Source: Pusillibacter faecalis (GTDB lineage: Bacteria; Bacillota; Clostridia; Oscillospirales; Oscillospiraceae). From it: a DNA stretch of 64,000 bases. Below are positions 16,127-23,318 of this stretch, piece by piece. A program made the position numbers and the translations under genes. The notes under the pieces were generated by a model. The model was given only the letters and a program-made list of their open reading frames with translations, did not search any database and was not told where the DNA came from. The stretch is from NCBI RefSeq assembly GCF_018408705.1, contig NZ_AP023420.1, positions 372,001 through 436,000 on the forward strand, given 5' to 3'. Every line of letters starts with the position of its first letter. Within the stretch, counting starts at the first letter, position 1.

Positions 16127-17681
16127 CCGGTGTGATACTCTGTGGTGCCGAAGATGCCATGTTTTCCACAAACACAATGCCGCCGCAAGTTTGAACCCGC
16201 ACTTGGAGTTCCTCCGGCATGGCAAATGGCGCCTTTGCGGGAAGCTCCCCCGGTTCATAGACCAGAATGCGGTCAAAAAGCGTTCTTGCCAGTTCCTTGG
16301 TCAAAATTCTCTTATCTAAATGTAATATTATATCGTCCAGCCGAATCCCTGTCAATTGGTTTTGCCCTGGCCGCCGCGCTGCAACGGAGCGCAGCTGAGC
16401 CTCCAGCGTCTCTTCTTCAGCGACACAGGAGGCATATTTTCGGACAAACAGCTCCTCTGATATCACACCTCTGAGCCTGTCGTCATACATTTGGTCAATC
16501 ATGTTCCGCACCCGCCCCAGTTTCTTCTCCAGCTCCGTCCTCCGGTTCCGCTCCCCGCTGTCCAGCCTGTCCGCGATGGCCTCCGGATTCAGACTGGAGG
16601 AGCGCAGCAGCCGCTCCAGGTATTTCAGTGCCGCCTCATAGAGCACAGATTCCCGCACATGGTGCGGTGTGCAGCCGTCCCTGCCGCTGACGGCGCCCTC
16701 CCGATGGTTTTTCCCACAGATATACGCGTCCGGCCGGTTTTTCCGACTTCGGAGAACCAAGGGGCTTCCGCATCTTCCGCAGCGCAGCAGGCCCGAAAAA
16801 GGCCGGCTCACGGCAGTACGCCGCTCCTGACGGCGGGCGGGTCTTTGCAGAGAGTTAAACAGCTCCCGGGGAACCAGCGGCTCATGGTGGTTCTCCAAAA
16901 TAATCCACTCTGTCTCCGGGCGGCGAATGGTGGTTTTATTTTTATAGCTCTTCCGGCCTGTGCGGTTGTAGACCATCGTGCCCACATACACTGAATTTGT
17001 CAAGATCCGGCGGATGTGCTGGGCGTTCCAGCAGGCAGCGGCATGTTCATATCCCGCGGCCTGGGACGGCGTGGGGAGTCCTTTCCGGTTCAGTGCCCCG
17101 GCGATCTCCCCACTCCCCCGCCCCAGCTGTGCCTGCTGAAAAATCCACCGGACCACGCTGGCGGTCTGTTCGTCCGGCACCAGTCTGCCGGCCTCTCCCG
17201 GCCTGTAGCCGTAAAATGGTTTTATCAAAAGGGTGCCAGCCTCCATCTTGTGCCGCAGCACACGGCGAATTTTCTGTCCATCCTCCTTGGCCCGCTGCTC
17301 ATTGAACCACGCCTTGAGCGGAAAAAAATCCTCGTTATATTCCTCGCTCTCAAAGAGGATTTCCGCACCGCAGCTCTCCACCAGGTCTACAAAGATCAGG
17401 CTCTCCTTTAAATTTCTGCCCAGGCGGGAGGCATCCTTAAAGACCAGAACCTGAATCTCTCCCTGCCGGACACGTTCAATCACCGGATCAAACCGCCGGA
17501 AGCTGGTGCCGGAGGTATCGTCATCCAGGATCACATCCACCACATTTACCAGCCCGCGCCGCCGACAAAAGTCCAGCAGGATGTCCCGCTGAGTCTCAAT
17601 CCGCTCATAGGACTCACCATTTTCATCCCGACTCTCCCGGCAGTAGATCAGCACCGGCCGGCGGTCCACAGTTTTATGCAT
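16116..17681 (-). CDS. Large serine recombinase of the murA-splitting element
   Basis: A 521-residue large serine recombinase. The resolvase domain starts with VLIYCRES, with the nucleophile Ser at residue 17; FKDASRLGRN near residue 83 is the second catalytic block. A recombinase domain follows (residues about 160-255), then a zinc ribbon with LLRCGRCG and later Cys, and a coiled-coil part near 380-420. The ATG at 17681 has a GAGGAGG SD 10 bp after a 65-residue ORF. The last three sense codons form the 8-bp att core, and the stop TGA is supplied by murA DNA. Such enzymes integrate and excise elements by site-specific double-strand exchange. The gene appears intact. Confidence 0.95.
   Translation of the reverse strand: MHKTVDRRPVLIYCRESRDENGESYERIETQRDILLDFCRRRGLVNVVDVILDDDTSGTSFRRFDPVIERVRQGEIQVLVFKDASRLGRNLKESLIFVDLVESCGAEILFESEEYNEDFFPLKAWFNEQRAKEDGQKIRRVLRHKMEAGTLLIKPFYGYRPGEAGRLVPDEQTASVVRWIFQQAQLGRGSGEIAGALNRKGLPTPSQAAGYEHAAACWNAQHIRRILTNSVYVGTMVYNRTGRKSYKNKTTIRRPETEWIILENHHEPLVPRELFNSLQRPARRQERRTAVSRPFSGLLRCGRCGSPLVLRSRKNRPDAYICGKNHREGAVSGRDGCTPHHVRESVLYEAALKYLERLLRSSSLNPEAIADRLDSGERNRRTELEKKLGRVRNMIDQMYDDRLRGVISEELFVRKYASCVAEEETLEAQLRSVAARRPGQNQLTGIRLDDIILHLDKRILTKELARTLFDRILVYEPGELPAKAPFAMPEELQVRVQTCGGIVFVENMASSAPQSITPGWV
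16119..16126 (-). repeat. murA: Attachment core at the murA C-terminal side
   Basis: GGTGGGTG on the minus strand, identical to 25158-25165. It spans the last three codons of the recombinase in one frame and the Gly-Gly and first two bases of the catalytic Cys codon of murA in another. Confidence 0.85.
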
Positions 17682-17691
17682 GACAGCCTCC

Positions 17692-17889
17692 TCACTCCGT
17701 GGTCCCCTTCCGTATCTCTCGAATCTGCGCTTCCATTCGATTTTCAGTTCCCCATTTTGTCATCTGCCGCAGCAGCCTGAGCAGCACCTGCTCGACAACC
17801 GCTTCTGGAGTCTGTAAAATCTCTCCACCAGGAACAAACACCACCTCTCTTTCCACACGTTCTCTTCCGTGCGCCTTGTGTTCCTCCAT
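17692..17889 (-). CDS. Small 65-residue protein upstream of the recombinase
   Basis: A 65-residue, strongly charged protein with no recognised domain. It starts at an ATG with a GGGGGAGG SD and ends 10 bp before the recombinase start, so the two are co-transcribed and probably coupled. Its middle (TPEAVVEQVLLRLLRQMTKW) looks like an amphipathic helix and the C-terminus is basic. Small genes next to serine recombinases sometimes encode recombination directionality factors, which makes this the best candidate for one here. That is inference from position only. Confidence 0.6.
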   Translation of the reverse strand: MEEHKAHGRERVEREVVFVPGGEILQTPEAVVEQVLLRLLRQMTKWGTENRMEAQIREIRKGTTE

Positions 17890-17969
17890 AAAATACGCCT
17901 CCCCCCATATCTATCCATATGAGGGTGGTTTGCATTTATGCGGGACAGCTGTAAACGCTCCGTTCTCAT

Positions 17970-18025
17970 GCGCGTGGGGAAATCGCAGCGATTCTCCGCC
18001 TCTCGACAGAAGTTTTCCCACGCGC
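17970..18025. repeat. 13-bp inverted repeat upstream of the recombinase operon
   Basis: GCGCGTGGGGAAA (17970-17982) and TTTTCCCACGCGC (18013-18025) are inverted copies with one mismatch, 30 bp apart. They lie 80 bp upstream of the small ORF and immediately beside the strong hairpin at 18027-18064. Could be a protein-binding site or an RNA structure. Confidence 0.55.
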
Positions 18026-18026
18026 C

Positions 18027-18064
18027 AAGACGCCGGCCCCGGAACAATCCGGGGCCGGCGTCTT
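18027..18064 (-). terminator. Strong hairpin after the cargo operon
   Basis: A perfect 16-bp stem (AAGACGCCGGCCCCGG and its complement) with a 6-nt loop lies a few bases after the alpha-beta barrel gene. The following T-run is short on both strands (TCTT or TCTTTT), so termination may be incomplete. Confidence 0.65.
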
Positions 18065-18069
18065 TTGGT

Positions 18070-18363
18070 TCACTCGTAAGTAACCTGTTCCATCAGGAAC
18101 CTTCTTTGCATATTGACCGCATAGGCGGCAGTCTTTTTGGCAACCTTGCCAAAGTCGGGATGACTGCGAACCTTGTCGAAATCCTCGAAGCTTTTAAAGT
18201 AGACGTGGCCTTCATACAAGGGGGAGCCCCCCAGCTTCATAAAAACCTCGTATTTGTCCACCTCTTCAAACTGTGTCCAGAAGGGCGCGCCCTCGGCTTT
18301 CATGAAGTCAAAAAACTCATCTGTTTTTCCGGGTACGATGTCAAATTCAAAGATGTAAATCAC
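18070..18363 (-). CDS. Dimeric alpha-beta barrel protein (Dabb/NIPSNAP-like)
   Basis: A 97-residue protein starting MIYIFEFDIVPGKTDEFFDFM and containing GHVYFKSFEDFDKVRSHPDF, the pattern of ferredoxin-like dimeric alpha-beta barrel proteins (EthD/NIPSNAP/ABM group). Members act as small oxygenases, isomerases or accessory proteins, and many have no known activity. It is 17 bp after the SSS symporter in the same operon, which suggests it handles the imported compound or a product. No catalytic residue can be assigned. Confidence 0.7.
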   Translation of the reverse strand: MIYIFEFDIVPGKTDEFFDFMKAEGAPFWTQFEEVDKYEVFMKLGGSPLYEGHVYFKSFEDFDKVRSHPDFGKVAKKTAAYAVNMQRRFLMEQVTYE

Positions 18364-18380
18364 AGCATCTCCTCCTCTTG

Positions 18381-19841
18381 TCAGTCTGCTTTATATTGCA
18401 GCAGGTATTCCCGGGTCTGGCCCCGAGTCTCTAGCAGGACGCCCACAATCAGCACCACGAAGCAGGCGGGCAGCCCAGCCAGCACCGGGTCCAGCGTGAA
18501 CAGAGTGACCACGTCGTTCTGTCCTCCCATGGCAGCAAATGCACTGCTCTGGTAGGCCTGAGCCGCGATATTGAATGCGGCGCCGCAAATCATTGCAAGC
18601 AGAGTTGCCTTTGGTGCGCGGCGCGCTCTTGGCCAGAGGATGATTGCCACAAACACCGGCGCCAGGCCAGAGGCCATAATCCGGCCTCCTATCCAGAATA
18701 GTTCCAGGATATAGGGCAGCATCTTCCCCACCCAGGCGCAGACGATCACGATGACGAACAGGCAAATTCTCTGCAGCTTGACTACCTGCTTGTCAGATGC
18801 CTTCGGGTTGAGGAACCGTTTGTAGACGTCCAGGGTGATGTTGGCCGTGGTAGTCAGAATGCAGGAACTGATGGTGGACATACAGGACGCCATCAGACAC
18901 ACCACAAAGAATGCCCCGGCATATGGTCCCAGGATATTGCACATGGTGAGGTAGGCGTCAGAGGCGTTGATGGTGGGATAAACCACCCTGGCCACCATCC
19001 CCACCATGAAGGGGGTGATGTACCACAGCATTGCCATGCCGCCGCCGTACAGGAAACACTTTTTGGCAGTCTCGTCATCCTTGGCTGCCAGCCCCCGCTG
19101 CAGCACGGTCTGATAGGCGAAGGAAATGAAGCACCCCAGCAAAATCCATCCCAGTGTCTGGGAGAAACCGGCGGAAACAGGATTGACATGGGTGGCCGGA
19201 ACCTGCGCGCAAAATGCCGCAAAACCGCCTGCCTTCCAGATGCCCAGAGGAATCAGGACCACAGAGCCCACAATGATCATAGCGGACTGGATGGTGTCCG
19301 TTACCAGCACAGCCCACATGCCGCCGGAAGCTGTGAACACCAGCACCACACCCACCGTGATGCAAAGCGCGGCAAGCTGGCTGATGCCAAACAGGGACTG
19401 GAAAATCTGTGCCAGGGCAATGGAGATGGAGGCAATCACGCCCAGGTCGCGTCCCAGGCTCAGCAGCAGCGCTACCAACCGGTGGGCCGGTCCGAAGTAG
19501 TGCTCGAACAGCTCCGGCACCGTAGTGATGCCCGCCTTGCGGAGGCGGGGAATTATCCAGATGCCCATCCACATGGTGGCGGCAATGAAGCTGGCGCCGG
19601 ACCAATACGCCCCCAGCCCCACGGTGAAGCCGCTGCCGGCATAGCCCATGACCGTGGCGGAGCTGACCCAGGTGGCAAACAAAGAACCCGCCACGATCAG
19701 CAGCGGCGCCTTCCGGCCTGCCAGGATATAGTCGTCGGAGTTCGTATCGGCCTGTCCTTTTTTATTGTAGTAAAAACCGATTCCAATCATCATAGCGAAG
19801 AACACCAGGATCACAATGAGTGCAAAGATCTTAGGGCCCAT
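18381..19841 (-). CDS. Sodium:solute symporter (SSS family)
   Basis: A 486-residue membrane protein with about 13 hydrophobic segments. The conserved SLFATWVSSATVMGYAGSGF segment near residues 53-72 matches TM2 of SSS transporters, and the DDYILAGRK motif before it is typical of the family. It would take up an organic solute with Na+. A 47-residue single-span protein is encoded 30 bp upstream, and an M24 creatinase-like gene lies before that, so the three are probably a transport and breakdown unit. The substrate is not identifiable; creatine-, betaine- or ectoine-like compounds are possible given the partner enzyme (inference). Confidence 0.9.
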   Translation of the reverse strand: MGPKIFALIVILVFFAMMIGIGFYYNKKGQADTNSDDYILAGRKAPLLIVAGSLFATWVSSATVMGYAGSGFTVGLGAYWSGASFIAATMWMGIWIIPRLRKAGITTVPELFEHYFGPAHRLVALLLSLGRDLGVIASISIALAQIFQSLFGISQLAALCITVGVVLVFTASGGMWAVLVTDTIQSAMIIVGSVVLIPLGIWKAGGFAAFCAQVPATHVNPVSAGFSQTLGWILLGCFISFAYQTVLQRGLAAKDDETAKKCFLYGGGMAMLWYITPFMVGMVARVVYPTINASDAYLTMCNILGPYAGAFFVVCLMASCMSTISSCILTTTANITLDVYKRFLNPKASDKQVVKLQRICLFVIVIVCAWVGKMLPYILELFWIGGRIMASGLAPVFVAIILWPRARRAPKATLLAMICGAAFNIAAQAYQSSAFAAMGGQNDVVTLFTLDPVLAGLPACFVVLIVGVLLETRGQTREYLLQYKAD

Positions 19842-19871
19842 AACACTTCTCCTTTCTGTCTTATCCGCGCG

Positions 19872-20015
19872 TTACGGCCGCCAGCCGTAGATTGCGCACC
19901 AAATCAGCAGATACACCGCCATATAGCCGATGCATCCCACCATCGTAAGAACCATTTTCCCCACAGGAGCCGGTACCTGGTCCATGGGATCGTTTTCCAC
20001 GTACTTGAATTTCAT
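19872..20015 (-). CDS. 47-residue single-span membrane protein, probable SSS partner
   Basis: A short gene with ATG 20015 behind a strong GGGAGGAG SD and stop TAA at 19872. The protein has a soluble N-terminus (MKFKYVENDPMDQ) and one hydrophobic helix of about 22 residues (from MVLTMVGCIGYMAVYLLIW), ending in YGWRP. It sits between the M24 gene and the SSS symporter with gaps of 57 and 30 bp. Small helper subunits are encoded beside several SSS transporters, such as acetate and pantothenate carriers, so a transporter accessory role is likely but unproven. Confidence 0.72.
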   Translation of the reverse strand: MKFKYVENDPMDQVPAPVGKMVLTMVGCIGYMAVYLLIWCAIYGWRP

Positions 20016-20072
20016 ATGCGCGCTCCTCCCTTCTTGATTTTTTTATCATCCACGTAGGTGGTGTGTCCCTGC

Positions 20073-21206
20073 TCAGAAAATTAGCTCCTCCAGTTCCCGC
20101 TTGCACTGGGTAATCTTTCGGCTGCCGCCCTTGGTCAGAATCACGGTGTCAGAGTGGCGGAAACCGCCAAGCTCTGGAATATAGATGCCTGGCTCAATGG
20201 AGAAAGACATGCCCTCCTCCAGGACCAGGTCATTGTCAAACCGCAGATAGGGTTCCTCATGCAGCCCCAGGCCGATGCCGTGTCCACAGCGGTGGTTGGA
20301 GTATTCTCCGAGCCCCGCTTTCTGGATCACCCGGCGGCCCAGAGCATCCGCTTCGCCAGCGGTCATACCGGGCCGGATGCCGTCCAGCATGGTCTGCTGA
20401 GCCTCGGTCATCACCCGGAATACCTCCCGCTGTTTGTCGGAAGGCTTTCCCAGGAAGAATGTCCTCTCAATCTCTGCCCGATAGCCGTCCAGCCCCACCT
20501 GACGGCTGTGAAGCACGATCTCATTCTCCTGATATTTCCGGGTATTGGAGAATACATGAGGCATGTTGGTGCGGGCCAGCCCGCCGGGAGACATCACGAA
20601 GATGTCCAGCGTGGCACCCGGGTAGAGCCGCGGAGTCTCCTCCATAATCAAGGCGTTGCCAAACTGGTCCATATCCATCTCTGTGACGCCTGGGCGGACC
20701 TGTTCCAGGCTCGCGGCCATGGCCTTGCTGACAAGGTCGCCTGCCTTTTCCATCATGGCGATCTCCTCAGCGCTTTTGATGTAGCGCTCATGCTGGATAA
20801 AAGTGCCGATATCGCACAGGGTAAACCCCTGGTTTTGGATGTAAAGAGCCATGCCCATGGGGATAGCTCCCAACTCCACACCGACACGGGCACCCTTGGG
20901 CAACTCCGCCAGCATGCCGTCCAGGAAGTATTGATAGCTGCCGCCCTGAGCCACCTTTTCCGGGTGCTCATAGTAGACGAGAACCTGGTCCACCGTGGCA
21001 TGAGCCTTGGCATGGTCCTCCTCCAGGCCGGGAACAATGGCGCTGACCCGCTTTTCGTCCACCGTAATGATGATCTGGCGGGAGTAAATGATAGCCTTGT
21101 AATTGCTGTAATAGAACATGTTTTCATGTCCCAAAATCAGCGCAAGGCCAATCTCCTGTCTGCGCATTTCCTCCCGCAGCCTGTCGACTCGTGTTGACAC
21201 ATCCAC
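20073..21206 (-). CDS. M24 (creatinase/Xaa-Pro peptidase-like) protein with a degenerate metal site
   Basis: A 377-residue protein with the creatinase N-terminal domain and a pita-bread C-terminal domain. Of the five metal ligands of true M24 peptidases only His309 (in CGHGIGLGLHEEP) and Glu338 (in SIEPGIYIP) are kept; the first Asp is Ser234, the second is Glu245 and the last Glu is Ser352. Loss of the dinuclear centre is known in creatinase, which hydrolyses creatine without metal, so this is better called creatinase-like than a peptidase. Same-strand neighbours are the small membrane protein and SSS symporter. First gene of the cargo operon, divergent from a lysR gene that probably controls it. 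Confidence 0.82.
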   Translation of the reverse strand: MDVSTRVDRLREEMRRQEIGLALILGHENMFYYSNYKAIIYSRQIIITVDEKRVSAIVPGLEEDHAKAHATVDQVLVYYEHPEKVAQGGSYQYFLDGMLAELPKGARVGVELGAIPMGMALYIQNQGFTLCDIGTFIQHERYIKSAEEIAMMEKAGDLVSKAMAASLEQVRPGVTEMDMDQFGNALIMEETPRLYPGATLDIFVMSPGGLARTNMPHVFSNTRKYQENEIVLHSRQVGLDGYRAEIERTFFLGKPSDKQREVFRVMTEAQQTMLDGIRPGMTAGEADALGRRVIQKAGLGEYSNHRCGHGIGLGLHEEPYLRFDNDLVLEEGMSFSIEPGIYIPELGGFRHSDTVILTKGGSRKITQCKRELEELIF

Positions 21207-21255
21207 TTCATTTCCCTCATTTCTTATTCATTTTTGTCGTAGATTTTGCTATAAA

Positions 21256-21275
21256 AACTGTTATTATTATCAGTT
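21256..21275. promoter_or_regulatory. Inverted repeat in the divergent promoter region (possible LysR site)
   Basis: AACTG and CAGTT arms separated by 10 A/T-rich bases. The site overlaps the predicted -10 of the M24 operon and lies about 30 bp upstream of the -35 of the divergent lysR gene. Confidence 0.4.
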
Positions 21276-21295
21276 GTCATATGCGTTTTGTCCAA
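21267..21295 (-). promoter_or_regulatory. Predicted promoter of the M24-symporter operon
   Basis: On the minus strand TTGGAC (21295-21290) and TGATAA (21272-21267) are 17 bp apart. The leader to the ATG at 21206 would be about 55 nt. Confidence 0.45.
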
Positions 21296-21304
21296 TATCA
21301 ACTC

Positions 21305-21333
21305 TTGATTTTCTTATGCACTTTCTCTATAAT
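21305..21333 (+). promoter_or_regulatory. Predicted sigma-A promoter of lysR (21395)
   Basis: TTGATT (21305-21310), a 17-bp spacer and a perfect TATAAT (21328-21333). The leader to the lysR ATG is about 55 nt. Confidence 0.7.
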
Positions 21334-21394
21334 ACAAGTATCCAAGGAAAATAATGTGCCCATCAGGAGGGCGCCTCCCGGAAGAGGTGGGACT

Positions 21395-22309
21395 ATGGAG
21401 TTCAAGCAAATCCAGTGCTTTGTAGCAGCCGCTGAAACGCTCAACTTCACCACGGCCGCGGAACGTATGTATCTCTCTCAGCCATCGCTCAGCCGGCATA
21501 TTCAAAACCTGGAGGACGAATTGGGCCTGCAGCTGTTCATCAGAGACCGCAAACACGTCACTCTGACGCCCAGCGGCCTCCACTTGCTGCCAGTTGCCCG
21601 TGAAATTTGTGCCGCCAGCGCCAGATTTCTGGTCTCCGCCAAAAACCTGCTGGAGGGGGACCGCGGCTTTCTCAAGGTGGGATATCAGGGTTCCGCCCGT
21701 GTGGTGCTCTCTCCCATTCTGGATCGCTTTTTCAAACACTATCCCAACGTGCAGGTCTCCGTAGAAGAACTGGGGGCGCGCCAGTTGATCCAGCATCTCT
21801 CTACAGGAGGTCTGGACCTGGGCATTGCCTATTCCCTGATCCGTGAGGGCTCGCCCTACAGTGGGGAATTGCTCAGCCGGACCATCTTTGTAGATCAAAT
21901 GGCCCTTTTCCTGGGAAAAGGCGCTTTGCAGGGCTATATAGCAGGCGGTCAGGAGCTGAGGCTGCGGGACTTCAGCCGGGAGACCTTTCTTCAAATCAGC
22001 AGGATTGAAAATCCCAGCTATTTCGAGCTGCTGCAGACACTCTACCGTCAGCGGAATTTTTATCCTGCCAATCTGATGGAAACCAACCGCTTAGAGACTC
22101 TGATGACTCTTGTTCAGCTGGAGCATGGCGTCTCCCTACTGCCGGAAAAGGCGACTCTGGCCTATCATCCCGATGCCTGCTGCGTCTCTCTGGCCGATAT
22201 TCGTGTCCCCATGCCTATTGAGGCCATGTGGCGCCCGCAAAACACCAACCCCTGCCTTGCGCTCTTCCGTGGCTTTTTCCCCAGCGGTGCCCACAGTCGG
22301 GAGAGATAA
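21395..22309 (+). CDS. LysR-family regulator, divergent to the M24 operon
   Basis: A 304-residue LysR regulator; the N-terminal helix-turn-helix (EFKQIQCFVAAAETLNFTTAAERMYLSQPSLSRHI by position 2-37) and the effector-binding domain are complete. ATG 21395 follows GAGGTGG; an upstream in-frame extension is A/T-rich promoter DNA and is not coding. It is transcribed away from the M24 creatinase-like gene with 188 bp between them, the standard arrangement for a LysR regulator and its target. Confidence 0.9.
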   Translation: MEFKQIQCFVAAAETLNFTTAAERMYLSQPSLSRHIQNLEDELGLQLFIRDRKHVTLTPSGLHLLPVAREICAASARFLVSAKNLLEGDRGFLKVGYQGSARVVLSPILDRFFKHYPNVQVSVEELGARQLIQHLSTGGLDLGIAYSLIREGSPYSGELLSRTIFVDQMALFLGKGALQGYIAGGQELRLRDFSRETFLQISRIENPSYFELLQTLYRQRNFYPANLMETNRLETLMTLVQLEHGVSLLPEKATLAYHPDACCVSLADIRVPMPIEAMWRPQNTNPCLALFRGFFPSGAHSRER

Positions 22310-22383
22310 TAGCTTCTTACCAGACCTGCACCCGTCATTCCCGTTTGAAGAAATTCTTCAAACCATTTTTACATTTTTTTGTT

Positions 22384-22411
22384 TTGTACAAGCAATCCAA
22401 TCTTGTATAAT
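22384..22411 (+). promoter_or_regulatory. Predicted promoter of the B3/B4 gene
   Basis: TTGTAC (22384-22389), 16-bp spacer, TATAAT (22406-22411). It lies 70 bp before the ATG at 22481. Confidence 0.6.
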
Positions 22412-22480
22412 ACTGTTTGAGTGAAGGGCCAGCGCAGGGAGGAACGCCTCTGCGCTCCCATTGATACAGGAGGACAATTC

Positions 22481-23137
22481 ATGAACATATCCATTTCCGA
22501 AGAGGTCCGCGCCAGATGTCCGGAGGCAGCACTTGGCATTTTACAATATGAGGCCCAGGTGGCGCCCAGCTCTTCCGCTCTGCTGGAGCTCTTTGAACAC
22601 ACCCTGCGGGAGCTCTCTGAATGCCACACCTTGGACAGCATCGCTCAGATCCCCCATATCGCCGCCACCCGCAGCGCCTACAAAGCACTGGGGAAATCTC
22701 CCCACGAGTACCGCAACGCGGCGGAGGCCATGCTCCGCCGCATCGTTAAAAGCAACGGTCTGTACCATATCAACAACGTGGTGGAGATCAACAACCTGAT
22801 CTCCGTCTCCTCCGGCTATTCCATTGGCTCCTATGATGTCTCCCAGCTTCAGGGAGACGTCATCCTGGCGCGGGCCGGTGAGGGCGTCCACTACGAGGGG
22901 ATCGGAAAGGCCAGTGTCAATATCGAATATCTCCCCACCCTGTGCGATGCACTGGGTCCTTTCGGCAACCCTACCAGCGACAGCCAGCGGGCCATGATTC
23001 AAAAAGGCCGCCGGAGCATTCTCAGCGTCTTGTACACCTTTGACGGCAAAGGGGATCTGGAGCTCTGGCTGGATCGGTTTTCCCAGTTGCTGCGGCAGTG
23101 GTGTGGTGTTGACACTGTGGAAACTCGAATTGTGTGA
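22481..23137 (+). CDS. Solo B3/B4 domain protein
   Basis: A 218-residue protein consisting essentially of the B3/B4 domain otherwise found in the beta subunit of phenylalanyl-tRNA synthetase. Matching features are ATRSAYKALGKSPHEYRNAAEAMLRR, the VVEINNLISVSSGYSIGSYD stretch and the later EYLPTLCDALGPFGNPTSDS. In PheT this domain edits mischarged tRNA; the role of free-standing versions is not established, with trans-editing or amino-acid binding proposed. ATG 22481 has an AGGAGG SD. It has its own promoter and terminator inside the element. Confidence 0.82.
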   Translation: MNISISEEVRARCPEAALGILQYEAQVAPSSSALLELFEHTLRELSECHTLDSIAQIPHIAATRSAYKALGKSPHEYRNAAEAMLRRIVKSNGLYHINNVVEINNLISVSSGYSIGSYDVSQLQGDVILARAGEGVHYEGIGKASVNIEYLPTLCDALGPFGNPTSDSQRAMIQKGRRSILSVLYTFDGKGDLELWLDRFSQLLRQWCGVDTVETRIV

Positions 23138-23148
23138 TTTATCAAAAA

Positions 23149-23180
23149 GAGCGCCCGGAGGCGGGCGCTCTCGTGTTTTT
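23149..23180 (+). terminator. Terminator after the B3/B4 gene
   Basis: A 9-bp G/C-rich stem (GAGCGCCCG / CGGGCGCTC) with a 4-nt loop followed by TCGTGTTTTT, starting 12 bp after the stop codon. Confidence 0.8.
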
Positions 23181-23270
23181 CCAGTTGACAACCCTGAGAC
23201 TTCCACCCCATCGTGAAGAGCAGCGGATTGCCCCTTGGATAAGTGCAGCTTACAGCAAGCCGCAAATTTG

Positions 23271-23302
23271 GAAGCCGCCGCGCCTATGGGCGCGGCGGCT
23301 TC
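23271..23302 (-). terminator. Hairpin after the HAD gene
   Basis: A perfect 14-bp stem (GAAGCCGCCGCGCC and complement) with a 4-nt loop lies 17 bp after the HAD stop. The T-run on the minus strand is weak. Confidence 0.6.
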
Positions 23303-23318
23303 CTTCAGGTAAGAGGGA

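Noticed and set aside
15212..16276. A 354-residue protein starting at 16276
   Set aside because: The first 50 residues are recombinase DNA in the wrong frame. Real MurA sequence begins at the att core (16126).
21314..21994. A 226-codon minus-strand frame opposite lysR
   Set aside because: Shadow of the LysR gene on the plus strand, without SD or domain.
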